This document shows positions 44,650-54,058 of a stretch of 64,000 bases of DNA, piece by piece. Source of the stretch: JAEXOD01 sp964652025 (GTDB lineage: Bacteria; Bacteroidota; Ignavibacteria; Ignavibacteriales; Melioribacteraceae); assembly GCA_964652025.1 (NCBI GenBank), contig CAZYZX010000003.1, positions 186,001-250,000 of the forward strand, in the 5' to 3' direction. A program made the position numbers and the translations under genes. Numbering within the stretch: the first letter of the stretch is position 1; each line of letters opens with the position of its first letter. The notes below the pieces were generated by a model. The model saw only the letters and a list, made by a program, of their open reading frames with translations. It was not told the DNA's origin and searched no databases.

Positions 44650-44862
44650 TTATAAATAAAGTGCAGCTAAAATTAATATTAAATGTAAGGCTACAAAGTA
44701 AAAAAAACCAAAATAAAGAACCCTATACCAATATCTATCTCGCTTTAAGTTTAAGTTAATACTTTTACTTTTCCTTATTAAAAACATAGAGATGGCAAAA
44801 AATATCCCCCCAACACCATAAAGGTAAATAAATGGCAACCATACTTGAGAAAATGGAAGCAT
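44650..44862 (-). CDS. Small two-helix membrane protein, probable symporter partner
   Basis: The 70-residue product has two hydrophobic segments (about 9-27 and 49-69) joined by a basic loop (RKSKSINLNLKRDRYWYR). It is encoded 18 bases before the symporter on the same strand and is almost certainly co-transcribed. Several SSS transporters are paired with small membrane subunits (for example the DUF997/YhdT protein beside PanF). This one does not match those by eye, but has the same size and layout. A role as an accessory subunit is inference. A promoter must lie in the 176-base gap shared with the divergent NtrC-type gene. Confidence 0.7.
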   Translation of the reverse strand: MLPFSQVWLPFIYLYGVGGIFFAISMFLIRKSKSINLNLKRDRYWYRVLYFGFFYFVALHLILILAALYL

Positions 44863-45038
44863 ACAATTATCCTAATTTATTTTAAACAGACTTGAAATTT
44901 ACTTATATTATTTCTACTAAACAAAGTTTTATTATTAAGTTTTTGTTAAATTTTTATATTTTTGTATTAATTAAAATTACAATTTTTATTTTGCTTTAAT
45001 TTTTGTAAATTAATAAATAAACTAAAATATAATTATAA

Positions 45039-46400
45039 ATGAAAAACTCTCGTATTTTAATTATAGATGACGATGATACGTTATGTTATTTATTAAAAGA
45101 GGAGTTGATTAACGAGGGATACTTTGTAGATATTATTTACGATAGCAACAAAGCGATTGACTTTATTAAAAAAACAAGTCACGATTTGCTGCTGTTAGAT
45201 TTAGAAATGCCCGGAATTTCTGGCTTTGAAATTTTAGACTATGTTAAGGAACATCAGCCAGATTTGCAAGTTATTGTACTTACTGCTAATAATAATATGC
45301 GCACCGCTATTGAGTGCATTAAAAAAGGCGCATACGATTTTATTAATAAACCTTATCAATTTGAGCAATTAATTGTTTCTATTGAGCGCGCATTAAAGCA
45401 TAAAGACTTAATTGTAAAAAATACAATTTTAACTACAAAAATTAATCAAGCAACGCCCCATAAAATTATTGGGGAAAGTAAATTGATTAAAGAAGTTATA
45501 ATGCTTGCAGAAAAAGCGGCTCGTTCTGATAGTAATATTTTACTACAAGGAGAAACCGGAACAGGCAAAGAACTTTTTGCAGAGTATATACATAAATGTT
45601 CTGCCCGTAACGAAAAACCTTTAGTAACAATAAATTGTGCATCACTTCCAGATCAACTTATAGAAAGCGAGCTTTTTGGCTACGAAAAAGGTGCATTTAC
45701 AGATGCTAAAACTTCTAAACAAGGTTTAGTTGAAATTGCAAATGGAGGCACTTTATTTTTAGATGAAATTGGCGAGCTTAGTTTATCCCTGCAACCAAAA
45801 TTTTTACGCTTCTTAGAAAATGGCGAGTTTAGACGAATTGGCGGTATTACTAATTTGATGTCTAACGTTAGAGTTATTGGAGCAACCAACCGAGATTTAT
45901 TAGAAGAAGCAGAGAAAAAAACTTTTAGACGCGACCTGCTTTTTAGGCTTAATGTAATTACTCTTACCATTCCTCCTTTGCGTGAACGCGGTAAAGATAT
46001 TATTTTATTAGCTAATTATTTTTTAGAAAAAAAAGCACCTTACCGATCTCCAAAAAAACTATCACCAGAAGCCGAAAAAGCTTTGCTAAATTATCACTTC
46101 CCTGGTAATGTTAGGGAACTTGAACATATTATAGAACGCGCAATTATTTTTAGTGAAGATAATATTATTTTACCCCATGATTTAAATTTACCTACTAACA
46201 ATTATAGTAAACCTTTTACTCCTTTAGAGCAAAACGATGAAATTGTTTCTTTAGAAGAAGTTGAAAAGCAACATATTCTTAAAACTCTTAATTTTAATAA
46301 CTGGAATAGAGAAAATACTGCACGCGCTTTAGGCATTAGCATTAAAACACTATACTCTAAAATTAAAAACTATGATTTATTAAAATATGAACCAAGATAA
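45039..46400 (+). CDS. NtrC-type sigma-54-dependent response regulator
   Basis: The 453 residues form a full NtrC-family activator. The receiver has phospho-acceptor Asp54 (LLLLDLEMPG). The AAA+ domain has Walker A GETGTGKE (about 170-177), the GAFTDA sigma-54 contact loop (about 218) and Walker B GGTLFLDEIGEL. A Fis-type helix-turn-helix sits at the C-terminus (ENTARALGISIKTLYSKIKNY). By family knowledge it remodels sigma-54 RNA polymerase at -24/-12 promoters. The next gene, a hybrid kinase, overlaps its end by 14 bases and is the likely partner. The pilus operon converges on this pair, which makes pilus genes a plausible target (inference). Confidence 0.95.
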   Translation: MKNSRILIIDDDDTLCYLLKEELINEGYFVDIIYDSNKAIDFIKKTSHDLLLLDLEMPGISGFEILDYVKEHQPDLQVIVLTANNNMRTAIECIKKGAYDFINKPYQFEQLIVSIERALKHKDLIVKNTILTTKINQATPHKIIGESKLIKEVIMLAEKAARSDSNILLQGETGTGKELFAEYIHKCSARNEKPLVTINCASLPDQLIESELFGYEKGAFTDAKTSKQGLVEIANGGTLFLDEIGELSLSLQPKFLRFLENGEFRRIGGITNLMSNVRVIGATNRDLLEEAEKKTFRRDLLFRLNVITLTIPPLRERGKDIILLANYFLEKKAPYRSPKKLSPEAEKALLNYHFPGNVRELEHIIERAIIFSEDNIILPHDLNLPTNNYSKPFTPLEQNDEIVSLEEVEKQHILKTLNFNNWNRENTARALGISIKTLYSKIKNYDLLKYEPR

Positions 46401-47415
46401 TAAGATTAAAGAGATTACCCATGATTTAAACAACATTTTTAATAATATCAACAATACAATAGCTTTATTAAAAAAAAGAACTTTGGATGATTACTATAAT
46501 AGATTAATAGATGGTTTAGAAGAAAATATAAAAAGGGCTACTTATTTATTACACAAATTAACAATAAACGATGATGAAGAAATTAATTTAGTAGATTATG
46601 TTGATATTAATAAAATCTTAAACAGTGTAATAATAGAAATTCAAAATATTTCCAATCATAAAATATCATTTGTTATAAACTTAAATGCTGTTAATAGCTT
46701 AATTATAGCAAATGAAGAAGAATTATTTAGGGCTTTTTATAATATTTGCTTAAATGCAAAAGAAGCAATAAAAGATAAAGGTATTATTACAATTTCAACA
46801 GCTAATAATGAAAATAATATTATTATTAATGTAGAAGATAACGGCGAAGGAATTAGTGAGGAAAATTTAAATAAAATATTTAGTTTAGGATTTAGCACAA
46901 AAGTAAAAAAAACAGAAAGCGGCATTGGTTTAAGTATTGTAAAAAATATAATTGAAAAATATAACGGCAAAATAAATGTTAAAAGTGAAGTTGGTAAAGG
47001 GACAACTTTTTCTATTACTTTCCCCATAATAGTTAAAAATATATCGCCAATCGAAAAAAACAAAAAAATATTATTAGCAGATGACGATGAATATATGTTA
47101 GATTTGCTAACCGAGCTTTTCACATCGTACGATTACAATATTAAAGCAGTCAAATCTGGAGAAGAGCTATTAGACAGTGTTAAATCTGAACAAGATTTTG
47201 CATTACTTATAATAGACCAAAACATGCCCGGCATTAAAGGACTTGATGCCATAAAAAGTTTAAGAGAGGATGGAAATAGCAGTGCAATTATATTATGTAG
47301 CGGAACGGCACCAGAAAATAAAATAGAAATTACGCGTAAATATAATATTGCGGAAATAATTGTTAAGCCTTACAATTTTGATAATTTATTAGAAATTGTA
47401 AAAAAACTAATTTAA
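46387..47415 (+). CDS. Small hybrid histidine kinase with C-terminal receiver
   Basis: The 342-residue soluble protein begins directly with a dimerisation helix carrying His12 (EITHDLNNIFNNI), of NtrB-like type. The ATPase domain follows, with Asn119/Asn123 in the N-box, DNGEG at 151-155 and GIGLSIVKNI at 179-188. It then has a receiver (about 226-342) with Asp277 (LLIIDQNMPG). It has no sensor domain of its own, so input must come from other proteins. It overlaps the NtrC-type gene by 14 bases and probably phosphorylates it. Its 3' end overlaps the convergent receiver-DHp gene by nine bases. Confidence 0.92.
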   Translation: MNQDNKIKEITHDLNNIFNNINNTIALLKKRTLDDYYNRLIDGLEENIKRATYLLHKLTINDDEEINLVDYVDINKILNSVIIEIQNISNHKISFVINLNAVNSLIIANEEELFRAFYNICLNAKEAIKDKGIITISTANNENNIIINVEDNGEGISEENLNKIFSLGFSTKVKKTESGIGLSIVKNIIEKYNGKINVKSEVGKGTTFSITFPIIVKNISPIEKNKKILLADDDEYMLDLLTELFTSYDYNIKAVKSGEELLDSVKSEQDFALLIIDQNMPGIKGLDAIKSLREDGNSSAIILCSGTAPENKIEITRKYNIAEIIVKPYNFDNLLEIVKKLI

Positions 47416-48096
47416 TTTATCCTCTTTATTTTCGCTTTGTTCATTAATATCAATCATTTGGGTATTATTTACATAATCTGTAAATTTAGGCTTTTTAATT
47501 GAACTTAGTTTTTCTAAAATTTCTATAATGCTTTTAGCAGCATTATCTATAATATCCACTCTTTTAAGTATGGCTTCTCTATTTAAATCATCTTTGCTTA
47601 ATTCTCTTCTAATAGCAGAAACCGATAAGTTAATTAAAGTAAGAGGTTGTTTAATTTCGTGGTTAGCAGTAACAATTGTGGCAGCATAAGTTTTAATTTT
47701 TTCAATCTCTAAATAAATTAAATTAGTTTCTCTAAACCTTAAAGCAGATTTTATCCTTGCCAATAATTCAGTTTTATTAAAAGGCTTTTTTATATAATCA
47801 AAAGCACCCGCATTTAATCCCTCTTTAATATCTTCAACACCAGTAAGTGCGGTAATTAAAATAACAGGTATGTCCTTTGTTTCTTCATTTTCAGTAATTT
47901 TTTTACATGCTTCAAAGCCACTCATTCCGGGCATCATAACATCCAATAAAACTAAATCTGGGCTTTCGGATAATGTTTTTTCAATGCCAGTTGGTCCATC
48001 ATAAGCGGTTATTACTTCGTACCCTTCGTTTTCTAATCTATCTTGTAGAATAAAAACGTTATCAGGTTGGTCATCTACCACAAGTATTTTACTCAT
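47407..48096 (-). CDS. Receiver-DHp protein without ATPase domain
   Basis: The 229-residue protein has an N-terminal receiver (Asp52 in LLDVMMPGMSG, Lys104 in YIKKPF). A helical dimerisation/phosphotransfer-like domain follows, with His146 in TANHEIKQPLTLINL, as in HisKA H-boxes. It ends after ~60 more residues, with no N-, G- or F-box. It cannot autophosphorylate and may act as a phosphotransferase in the way Spo0B or an Hpt domain does, or bind a kinase by heterodimerisation. It starts within the stop of the large hybrid kinase gene (ATGA overlap) and is the last gene of the pilus-signalling operon. Confidence 0.85.
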   Translation of the reverse strand: MSKILVVDDQPDNVFILQDRLENEGYEVITAYDGPTGIEKTLSESPDLVLLDVMMPGMSGFEACKKITENEETKDIPVILITALTGVEDIKEGLNAGAFDYIKKPFNKTELLARIKSALRFRETNLIYLEIEKIKTYAATIVTANHEIKQPLTLINLSVSAIRRELSKDDLNREAILKRVDIIDNAAKSIIEILEKLSSIKKPKFTDYVNNTQMIDINEQSENKEDKLN

Positions 48097-51000
48097 TGCT
48101 TTCTCCCTTCTAAAAGCTCTCTTACTTTTATAGATAAATATGTAATATCAATTGGCTTGGTTATTAAATCTTCAAAGCCATTTTTTATTATTATCTCTCT
48201 TTCTTCCATCATTGCATGGGCTGTTAGCGCAACAACTGGAATGTTTTTAGTTTTTTCTTTTTGTTTTAACCGCTTTAAAGTTTCAAAGCCATCCATGTTT
48301 GGCATCATTATATCTAATAATACTAAATCCGGCTTTTTATTTTCTGTTAATAACAAACATTCTAAACCATCTTTAGCAAATAAAGTATCATATCCTAAGC
48401 TTTCTACTATTTGACCAACCGTAAATAAAGTATCTCGATCGTCATCTACTATTAAAACAACTTCTTTTTTATTTTTCTTCTTATCAACCTCAATTTGTTC
48501 TATATTTATAATTTCATTTTCTGTTAATAAATTTTCTGGTATACCTATTTTTAGTTTTTTACGTAATACTCGCAAACTATCTTGCTTTAATATAACACTT
48601 TTTTTAATATAATTAAAAATATTTAAATTAATCTTATGCAATTTTTCTTTATCTATTAGTTCCCCATCGGGAATTATCACACATATTGGTATTTCATAAA
48701 ATCTTTTATCGCATAACATTCCACATATTTTTTCCGTTTCCAACAAATCCTCTGTTACAAAATCTATTAATATGCAATCCGGTTTTTCTTTTAATATATT
48801 TTCAATATTTGCATCAGCTAATTTAATATTCTTTAAGTTTATATCCTTAGATACACCCGAAAATGAAGAATTGCCAACTGTTAATACATTATTTATTTCT
48901 TTTCCATAATAGTATTTTGAATAATTTAGCGCCTCATTAAAAATATCATAAGTTAAAGGAGAAATAAGATATAGATTTGAATTAAATATTATTCCACTTT
49001 TTTCTCCCACTGGATAATAGAATAGTATTATTGGCACATTAGCGTTTAATTTGCTATAAATACTTTTTATTACCATAAAAGGATTTGAAAACGAAAGGTA
49101 ATCTATTAAAATTCCATCTAATTTAACATTACTTTCAAAATTATTAATATCATTTACAGTAATTGTACTAAACTTATTGGTTTTTAAATAGCTACTTAAA
49201 AAATCAATATTATCTGGATTATCAGAAAATATATAAACATTCCGCAACTCTGATTTTTTAAATGAAGGAATATTAATAACTAATTCTTGGTCCGCATGTT
49301 CTTTTTCATCAGAATAGGGAATATTTTCTATAACATCTGGTAATATTACACTAAAAATAGTACCATAATTAATTTTGCTACTAACAGATATTTTACCACC
49401 CAAAAGCTCGGTCATTCTTTTAGCTATTGTTAAACCTAATCCTGTGCCACTATATTTCCTATCGCTTCCTTCGCTTGTTTGTCTAAACTCCTTAAATATA
49501 ATTCCTAAATTTTCTTCAGAAATTCCTATTCCTGTATCTTTAACCGTAATACAAAGATTATTATCACTTGCTATTTCTACAGTTATATTAATTCCGCCTT
49601 TTTCTGTAAACTTAATTGCATTGCTAATTAAATTAGATAAAATTTGTTCTAGTTTAATTCTATCCGTAAATAAACTAGTGTCATTTGGTAATTTATTTTT
49701 AATTACAAATGATAAATTCTTTTCTTCTGCAAAATGAACAAAAGAAATATAAATATCTCTTAAAAAATCTGTTAATAAAAATTTATCTTTAGTTATTTCG
49801 TAATTATTGGTCTCAATTTTGCTAAATGTTAAAATATTATTAATTATCCCCAGCAGTTTTTTGCCATTATTTATAACTATTTTTAAGCGCTCTAAATTTT
49901 GTGCATTAAGGTTATTACTATTTAAAATTAATTCTGATAACCCAAGTATAGAATTAAGTGGTGTTCGTAATTCATGGGACATAGTGGCTAAAAACTGGCT
50001 TTTAATTTTTGCACTGTCTAAAGCCATCTGTTTTTGTTTTTCTAATTCTATACTATTTTCTTTAAGCTCGTTGTGTAATTTTATTAGCTGTTCGTTTTGG
50101 TCTTTTATTTTAGCATTTTGATTTTGATATTGCTGATTAAGTAATCTTAATTCTTTAATTAAGTCCTTTTGTCTTTCGTATGCAATTGCATTACTTAACC
50201 CAATACTTAGCTGTTCAATAATTAAATCTAAGTAATCAATAACATTTATTTCTGGTTTTTTTATTGCAGAAAGTTCTAATATTCCTATAATTTCTTTGTT
50301 AAACAATATTGGATAAATAATTATATATCCAAGTTTAATTGATGCTAAAGCAGTATTAATTACTGGGTAATTATCTGTAAATTCATATTCAATAGGTTTT
50401 TTATTTTCTATAACATTAAAGTATATGTTTTCTATTGTTTCGTTAGTAAAGGGAATATTATTTAACCCTAAATAAGCGGTTTGAATAAACTTTTCTCCAT
50501 TATTAACATAAAATACGCCTAACTCAAAACCAACTGCATTTTTAATTTGTTTTAATACAGCATTACATACTTCTGTTAAACTGGCGTTTTCGTTAATTAA
50601 TGTTATAAATTTAACGTATTCATGTTCAGTTTCTTCTCTCCGTTTTATATCATCTAACATGTTATTAAAAATTATACCCAACTTGCCAATTTCATCTTTA
50701 GATATAATTTTCACTCTCTCATCTAAATTATCCCCACGCGTTGCTTCAACTACTCGGTTTAGCTCTGCTAATTGTTTTCTAAATTTGGTTGTAAATATTA
50801 AAACAAATATTAATGAAATTGGAATTGAAAACGATATTAGTATTATAATAATAAGCTGCATTATGCTTCTGTATTCTGCTGTTTCCTTAAAAACAGAAAA
50901 CACAACAAATTTTGCTTGCTCGTTAACAGCTGTAAAATTTTGGGGTATATATAACACTCCCATTAAATCATAATCTGCGTGCTCTTCGTAATATGTATCG

Positions 51001-51584
51001 TAATTACTTTTATTGCTTAATTTATTTATTGTATTTTCAATAAAAGCATTATCTACATTATAATTAAAACTATTACTAGCAATAATTTTCTTCTCTTTAT
51101 AAATATATGCAACTTCTGTTCTAATCTCTTTGGAAATATTATTCAAATAATTTGTATCTATTAAAGCACCATAGTAATAAGTTACACCAAGTTTTTCTTT
51201 AAACTTTAAAATTATGTTAGGATTATTTGTAATAAAATCCTTTAAGTTAAAACTGGTTAAAACAATATTTTTAGATTTTTTAACAAATAGATTTTTATCA
51301 TTTATTTCGTTATTATTTTTTAAGGTAAAACTAAAATCAATGCTTAAACTATCCTCGTTAATTTTATTAAACTTTAATAAGTCTAGCTTTTCAAATTCAT
51401 AATCAATTTTTTTGGTGCTAGTTTCTAACGTTAAAGCAAAGTGGTGGGTGGTATTAAGCAAAGAGCTTAAATGTTGGTTATATAAAATTTTATTTGTTAA
51501 AAAATAAATAGTTACAACAGAAGTAACAGAGATGAGAATAGTAACAGTAAAAGTAATAATTATTAAACGTAAATTAAATTTCAT
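48093..51584 (-). CDS. Large membrane hybrid histidine kinase
   Basis: The 1163 residues contain a membrane helix (about 7-29), an extracytoplasmic sensor (30-235) and a second helix (about 238-260). A HAMP linker (262-315), a GAF-like domain (about 320-475) and a coiled coil (480-525) follow. HisKA has His537 (TMSHELRTPLN). The ATPase domain has DTGIGISEENLG and YSGTGLGLTIAKR. Two receiver-like segments (about 770-885 and 890-1030) appear to lack the acidic cluster and phospho-Asp. A canonical receiver (1041-1163) has Asp1091. It lies four bases after the orphan receiver gene, which itself overlaps the secretin gene, so it is in the pilus operon. It probably links an envelope signal to pilus activity. 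Confidence 0.93.
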   Translation of the reverse strand: MKFNLRLIIITFTVTILISVTSVVTIYFLTNKILYNQHLSSLLNTTHHFALTLETSTKKIDYEFEKLDLLKFNKINEDSLSIDFSFTLKNNNEINDKNLFVKKSKNIVLTSFNLKDFITNNPNIILKFKEKLGVTYYYGALIDTNYLNNISKEIRTEVAYIYKEKKIIASNSFNYNVDNAFIENTINKLSNKSNYDTYYEEHADYDLMGVLYIPQNFTAVNEQAKFVVFSVFKETAEYRSIMQLIIIILISFSIPISLIFVLIFTTKFRKQLAELNRVVEATRGDNLDERVKIISKDEIGKLGIIFNNMLDDIKRREETEHEYVKFITLINENASLTEVCNAVLKQIKNAVGFELGVFYVNNGEKFIQTAYLGLNNIPFTNETIENIYFNVIENKKPIEYEFTDNYPVINTALASIKLGYIIIYPILFNKEIIGILELSAIKKPEINVIDYLDLIIEQLSIGLSNAIAYERQKDLIKELRLLNQQYQNQNAKIKDQNEQLIKLHNELKENSIELEKQKQMALDSAKIKSQFLATMSHELRTPLNSILGLSELILNSNNLNAQNLERLKIVINNGKKLLGIINNILTFSKIETNNYEITKDKFLLTDFLRDIYISFVHFAEEKNLSFVIKNKLPNDTSLFTDRIKLEQILSNLISNAIKFTEKGGINITVEIASDNNLCITVKDTGIGISEENLGIIFKEFRQTSEGSDRKYSGTGLGLTIAKRMTELLGGKISVSSKINYGTIFSVILPDVIENIPYSDEKEHADQELVINIPSFKKSELRNVYIFSDNPDNIDFLSSYLKTNKFSTITVNDINNFESNVKLDGILIDYLSFSNPFMVIKSIYSKLNANVPIILFYYPVGEKSGIIFNSNLYLISPLTYDIFNEALNYSKYYYGKEINNVLTVGNSSFSGVSKDINLKNIKLADANIENILKEKPDCILIDFVTEDLLETEKICGMLCDKRFYEIPICVIIPDGELIDKEKLHKINLNIFNYIKKSVILKQDSLRVLRKKLKIGIPENLLTENEIINIEQIEVDKKKNKKEVVLIVDDDRDTLFTVGQIVESLGYDTLFAKDGLECLLLTENKKPDLVLLDIMMPNMDGFETLKRLKQKEKTKNIPVVALTAHAMMEEREIIIKNGFEDLITKPIDITYLSIKVRELLEGRKQ

Positions 51585-51588
51585 TATA

Positions 51589-51954
51589 TTAGCTTTGCAA
51601 AACTTTTCTAATAGTAATAATTAGTTCGTCAAAATCGTATGGTTTGCTAATAAAATCTGCTGCCCCAAGCCTAGCGCTTTCAATAGCACTTTTTACATCA
51701 GCATAAGCAGTAAGTACAATAACTTTTTTGTTATATTTTCTATTCTTAAGTTCTTTAAGAACGTAAAACCCATCTTTACCGGGCATTTTTAAGTCCAATA
51801 AAATTAGGTCTATAGTGCTATCCTCTTGCAATAAAGTGAATGCCGAATCTGCATTTGTTACATACTTTACGTTGTAACCAATTTCAATTAATTCATCGCT
51901 TAAAACTTTGCAAAGGGTTATATCGTCATCCACTATTAAAATTGATTCCATCAT
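51589..51954 (-). CDS. Stand-alone receiver-domain response regulator
   Basis: The 121-residue protein is a single receiver: acidic pocket DDD at 9-11, Asp54 in LILLDLKMPG, Thr near 82 (VLTAY) and Lys105 in FISKPYDFDE. With no output domain it acts through protein contacts, as CheY- or PilG-like proteins do. Its start overlaps the stop of the secretin gene (ATGA), and the hybrid kinase gene begins four bases after its stop. It is therefore expressed with the pilus machine. It may deliver the kinase output to a pilus motor (inference). Confidence 0.93.
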   Translation of the reverse strand: MMESILIVDDDITLCKVLSDELIEIGYNVKYVTNADSAFTLLQEDSTIDLILLDLKMPGKDGFYVLKELKNRKYNKKVIVLTAYADVKSAIESARLGAADFISKPYDFDELIITIRKVLQS

Positions 51955-53162
51955 TCCCCATCCTTACGTTGTTGTGGTATATTATTTTTTAACTCTTCAA
52001 GTCTGTTTTTATTATTAATAATTTGCTCTTTCAATGCGTCTTTCTTTTCTACTATTCTATTTTTTAACGAAGGATTAATTTCAATTTTAACTAAAATAAT
52101 TACTTCTTTTTTTACAACTTCTTTACTATCATAACCGGTTAAATATCTTAATCCTAAAACCCACCATGGTAAATCTTTTAATATTGGTATACCTTTGCGA
52201 ATATTATTTTCCTCATTAATAAATAATCCACCAATAGCTGTTTCTTCACCATCAAGCATTAAAACTTGTGTGGTAGCTTTAGTTTTTCTAATTTCTGGGC
52301 GTTCAACATCTGCAAGCGCACTGCTACGTTCTACATCAAGCTGTAATAAAACATAATCAATTCCATCTTCAGAATAAATAAATGGGGATACTTCTATTAT
52401 AGTTCCTGTGCTAAAAAATTGCTCTATAACATTCCCCGCAAAATCTTTTTGTTTAACTGAAATATCACTACCAATTTGTATCCTACCTTTTTGTTGGTCT
52501 CGTACTGTAATAGAAGGAGATGCTATCATTTCTCCTAAATTTTGCGATTCAAAAAACTTAAAAACACTAGAAGCGGTTCCATCAAAGCTACCGGCTTTAA
52601 AAGTTCCTTCTCCACTAACATTAAAATCTGATGTATTAGTTTTATCGCCAGCGCCAAAAGATGTTAATGTACTTCCAATTTTTAATCCATTTTTACTTAA
52701 AAGCGCCTGCCAGTTAATTCCTCTTTCCCTCATTTCGCTTACATTGGCTTCAAAAAATACAGCAGATATCTTTACATCTCTGCTATCTACTGGGGCATAA
52801 TTTATTGTCGGTTCTTTAACTGCTTTTTCTTCACTCTTTTTTACATATATAGCTTCGGGTGTTTCTTCGTAAAATAACCCATTATATTGCACTATTATTG
52901 TAAGTGCTTTTTTATATGGCATGCGGGTAATTTCTATACCAATTGGGTTTTTGAACTCTGCCATTAAAATAATTTTTCTACCGGTCAGCTTTTCGCTTAC
53001 TTTGCTTAATATTTCTATAGCGTTATTAAATGGTATATTTTCCGAAAGAGTTACAAACTCTTCTGGATTATACACCCCGCTTAGCGTTTTTTGCAAATCT
53101 GTTTGACCGATTATAAAATTACTGCTTATTAATATACCTAATATTATTATTAACTTTTTCAT
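51951..53162 (-). CDS. Short secretin of the type IV pilus system (PilQ/GspD family)
   Basis: The 403-residue protein has a signal peptide (MKKLIIILGILISSNFIIGQ). A STN/N-domain region covers about 35-110, and a secretin domain from about 125 to 365. The secretin domain has EANVSEMRERGINWQAL, GTIIEVSPFIYSEDGIDY and the GEETAIGGLFINEE/RKGIPILKDLPWW end. A polar, partly coiled-coil tail (370-403) closes it. PilQ proteins are usually 600-700 residues, so several N-terminal domains are missing. It should form the outer-membrane pilus gate. The start overlaps the PilO-P-like gene by four bases, and its stop overlaps the receiver gene. Confidence 0.9.
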   Translation of the reverse strand: MKKLIIILGILISSNFIIGQTDLQKTLSGVYNPEEFVTLSENIPFNNAIEILSKVSEKLTGRKIILMAEFKNPIGIEITRMPYKKALTIIVQYNGLFYEETPEAIYVKKSEEKAVKEPTINYAPVDSRDVKISAVFFEANVSEMRERGINWQALLSKNGLKIGSTLTSFGAGDKTNTSDFNVSGEGTFKAGSFDGTASSVFKFFESQNLGEMIASPSITVRDQQKGRIQIGSDISVKQKDFAGNVIEQFFSTGTIIEVSPFIYSEDGIDYVLLQLDVERSSALADVERPEIRKTKATTQVLMLDGEETAIGGLFINEENNIRKGIPILKDLPWWVLGLRYLTGYDSKEVVKKEVIILVKIEINPSLKNRIVEKKDALKEQIINNKNRLEELKNNIPQQRKDGE

Positions 53163-54058
53163 TTTTTACCGCTCTTCTTTTTATCGTTTTCTGTTGCAAG
53201 GCTTAGTTTCACTCTTTCTATTATGCCGCCTTTATTTAGTATAAAATGTACTTCGTTATTATCAAAATCTATTTTTGTTACATAGCCCAAATAAACTTCG
53301 TCCCCTTCCCAAAGCAAATATGTTTTACCTTTACTATCGGTTAAAAATGCTCCATCTGGAATAATTGCTAGTAACTGTGCTGTTTGTACATCCAATAATC
53401 CGTCAACATTTGGCGGTATTTCATTTCTTATACCTGGGTAAAATATATCGTAAATAGGATTTGGGTATATATTATTTTCTTTAGATAGTGATGTCGCAAA
53501 AAAGTCGTTAAATGCATAATAAACTGCAACTTGAATGTTAAAATTAATTAAATATTGGGCAATTCCTATATCATTAACTTTTACGTAATTAGTTAATAAT
53601 ACGCTGCGTATTTTTTTTAGCTCTTTACTTTCTTCTATTGCATATATAAGTTTATAAACATCGTTAAAAGTTGCTGTACCGTTTAAAGTATATAAATAAT
53701 ATTGAAATTCTCCTTCTTTATTAGAATTTTCGAAAGTAATATTAACAAACGATTCCTCGCTAAAATTTTCTGAAACTTTATTAACAAAGTCATAAAATTT
53801 TGTTTGTTGCAATCCATAAGGTATATTAAATTTTCTTAATGCTAAAATAGAGTCTAAAATCTTTGCTCTATCTTGCAATTGCTTTAAGTTTAATAGCAAA
53901 GTTTCTTTATCTCCCATTTTAGCTTTAAGATTTACTATTGTTTTTTGCTTTTCTTTAATTATTCCTTTTTGCTTAAAAAAAGCAAAATAACCACCTACTA
54001 CAGAAATAAAAAGGAAAATTAAAAACAGAACTAAAGTATTTACAATTTTTCTGTTCAT
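53159..54058 (-). CDS. PilO-PilP-like fusion, pilus alignment protein
   Basis: The 299 residues begin with a membrane helix (about 9-27), a coiled coil (30-70) and a ferredoxin-like PilO fold to about residue 190. A second part (about 210-290) follows, with PPNVDGLLDVQTAQLLAIIP and the YLLWEGDEVYLGYVTKIDF block, like the beta-sandwich of PilP/GspC HR domains. In standard pilus systems PilO and PilP are separate inner-membrane proteins that connect to the secretin. The adjacent secretin gene overlaps by four bases and the PilM-N gene overlaps at the other end. The PilP part is assigned by pattern and position. Confidence 0.8.
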   Translation of the reverse strand: MNRKIVNTLVLFLIFLFISVVGGYFAFFKQKGIIKEKQKTIVNLKAKMGDKETLLLNLKQLQDRAKILDSILALRKFNIPYGLQQTKFYDFVNKVSENFSEESFVNITFENSNKEGEFQYYLYTLNGTATFNDVYKLIYAIEESKELKKIRSVLLTNYVKVNDIGIAQYLINFNIQVAVYYAFNDFFATSLSKENNIYPNPIYDIFYPGIRNEIPPNVDGLLDVQTAQLLAIIPDGAFLTDSKGKTYLLWEGDEVYLGYVTKIDFDNNEVHFILNKGGIIERVKLSLATENDKKKSGKK

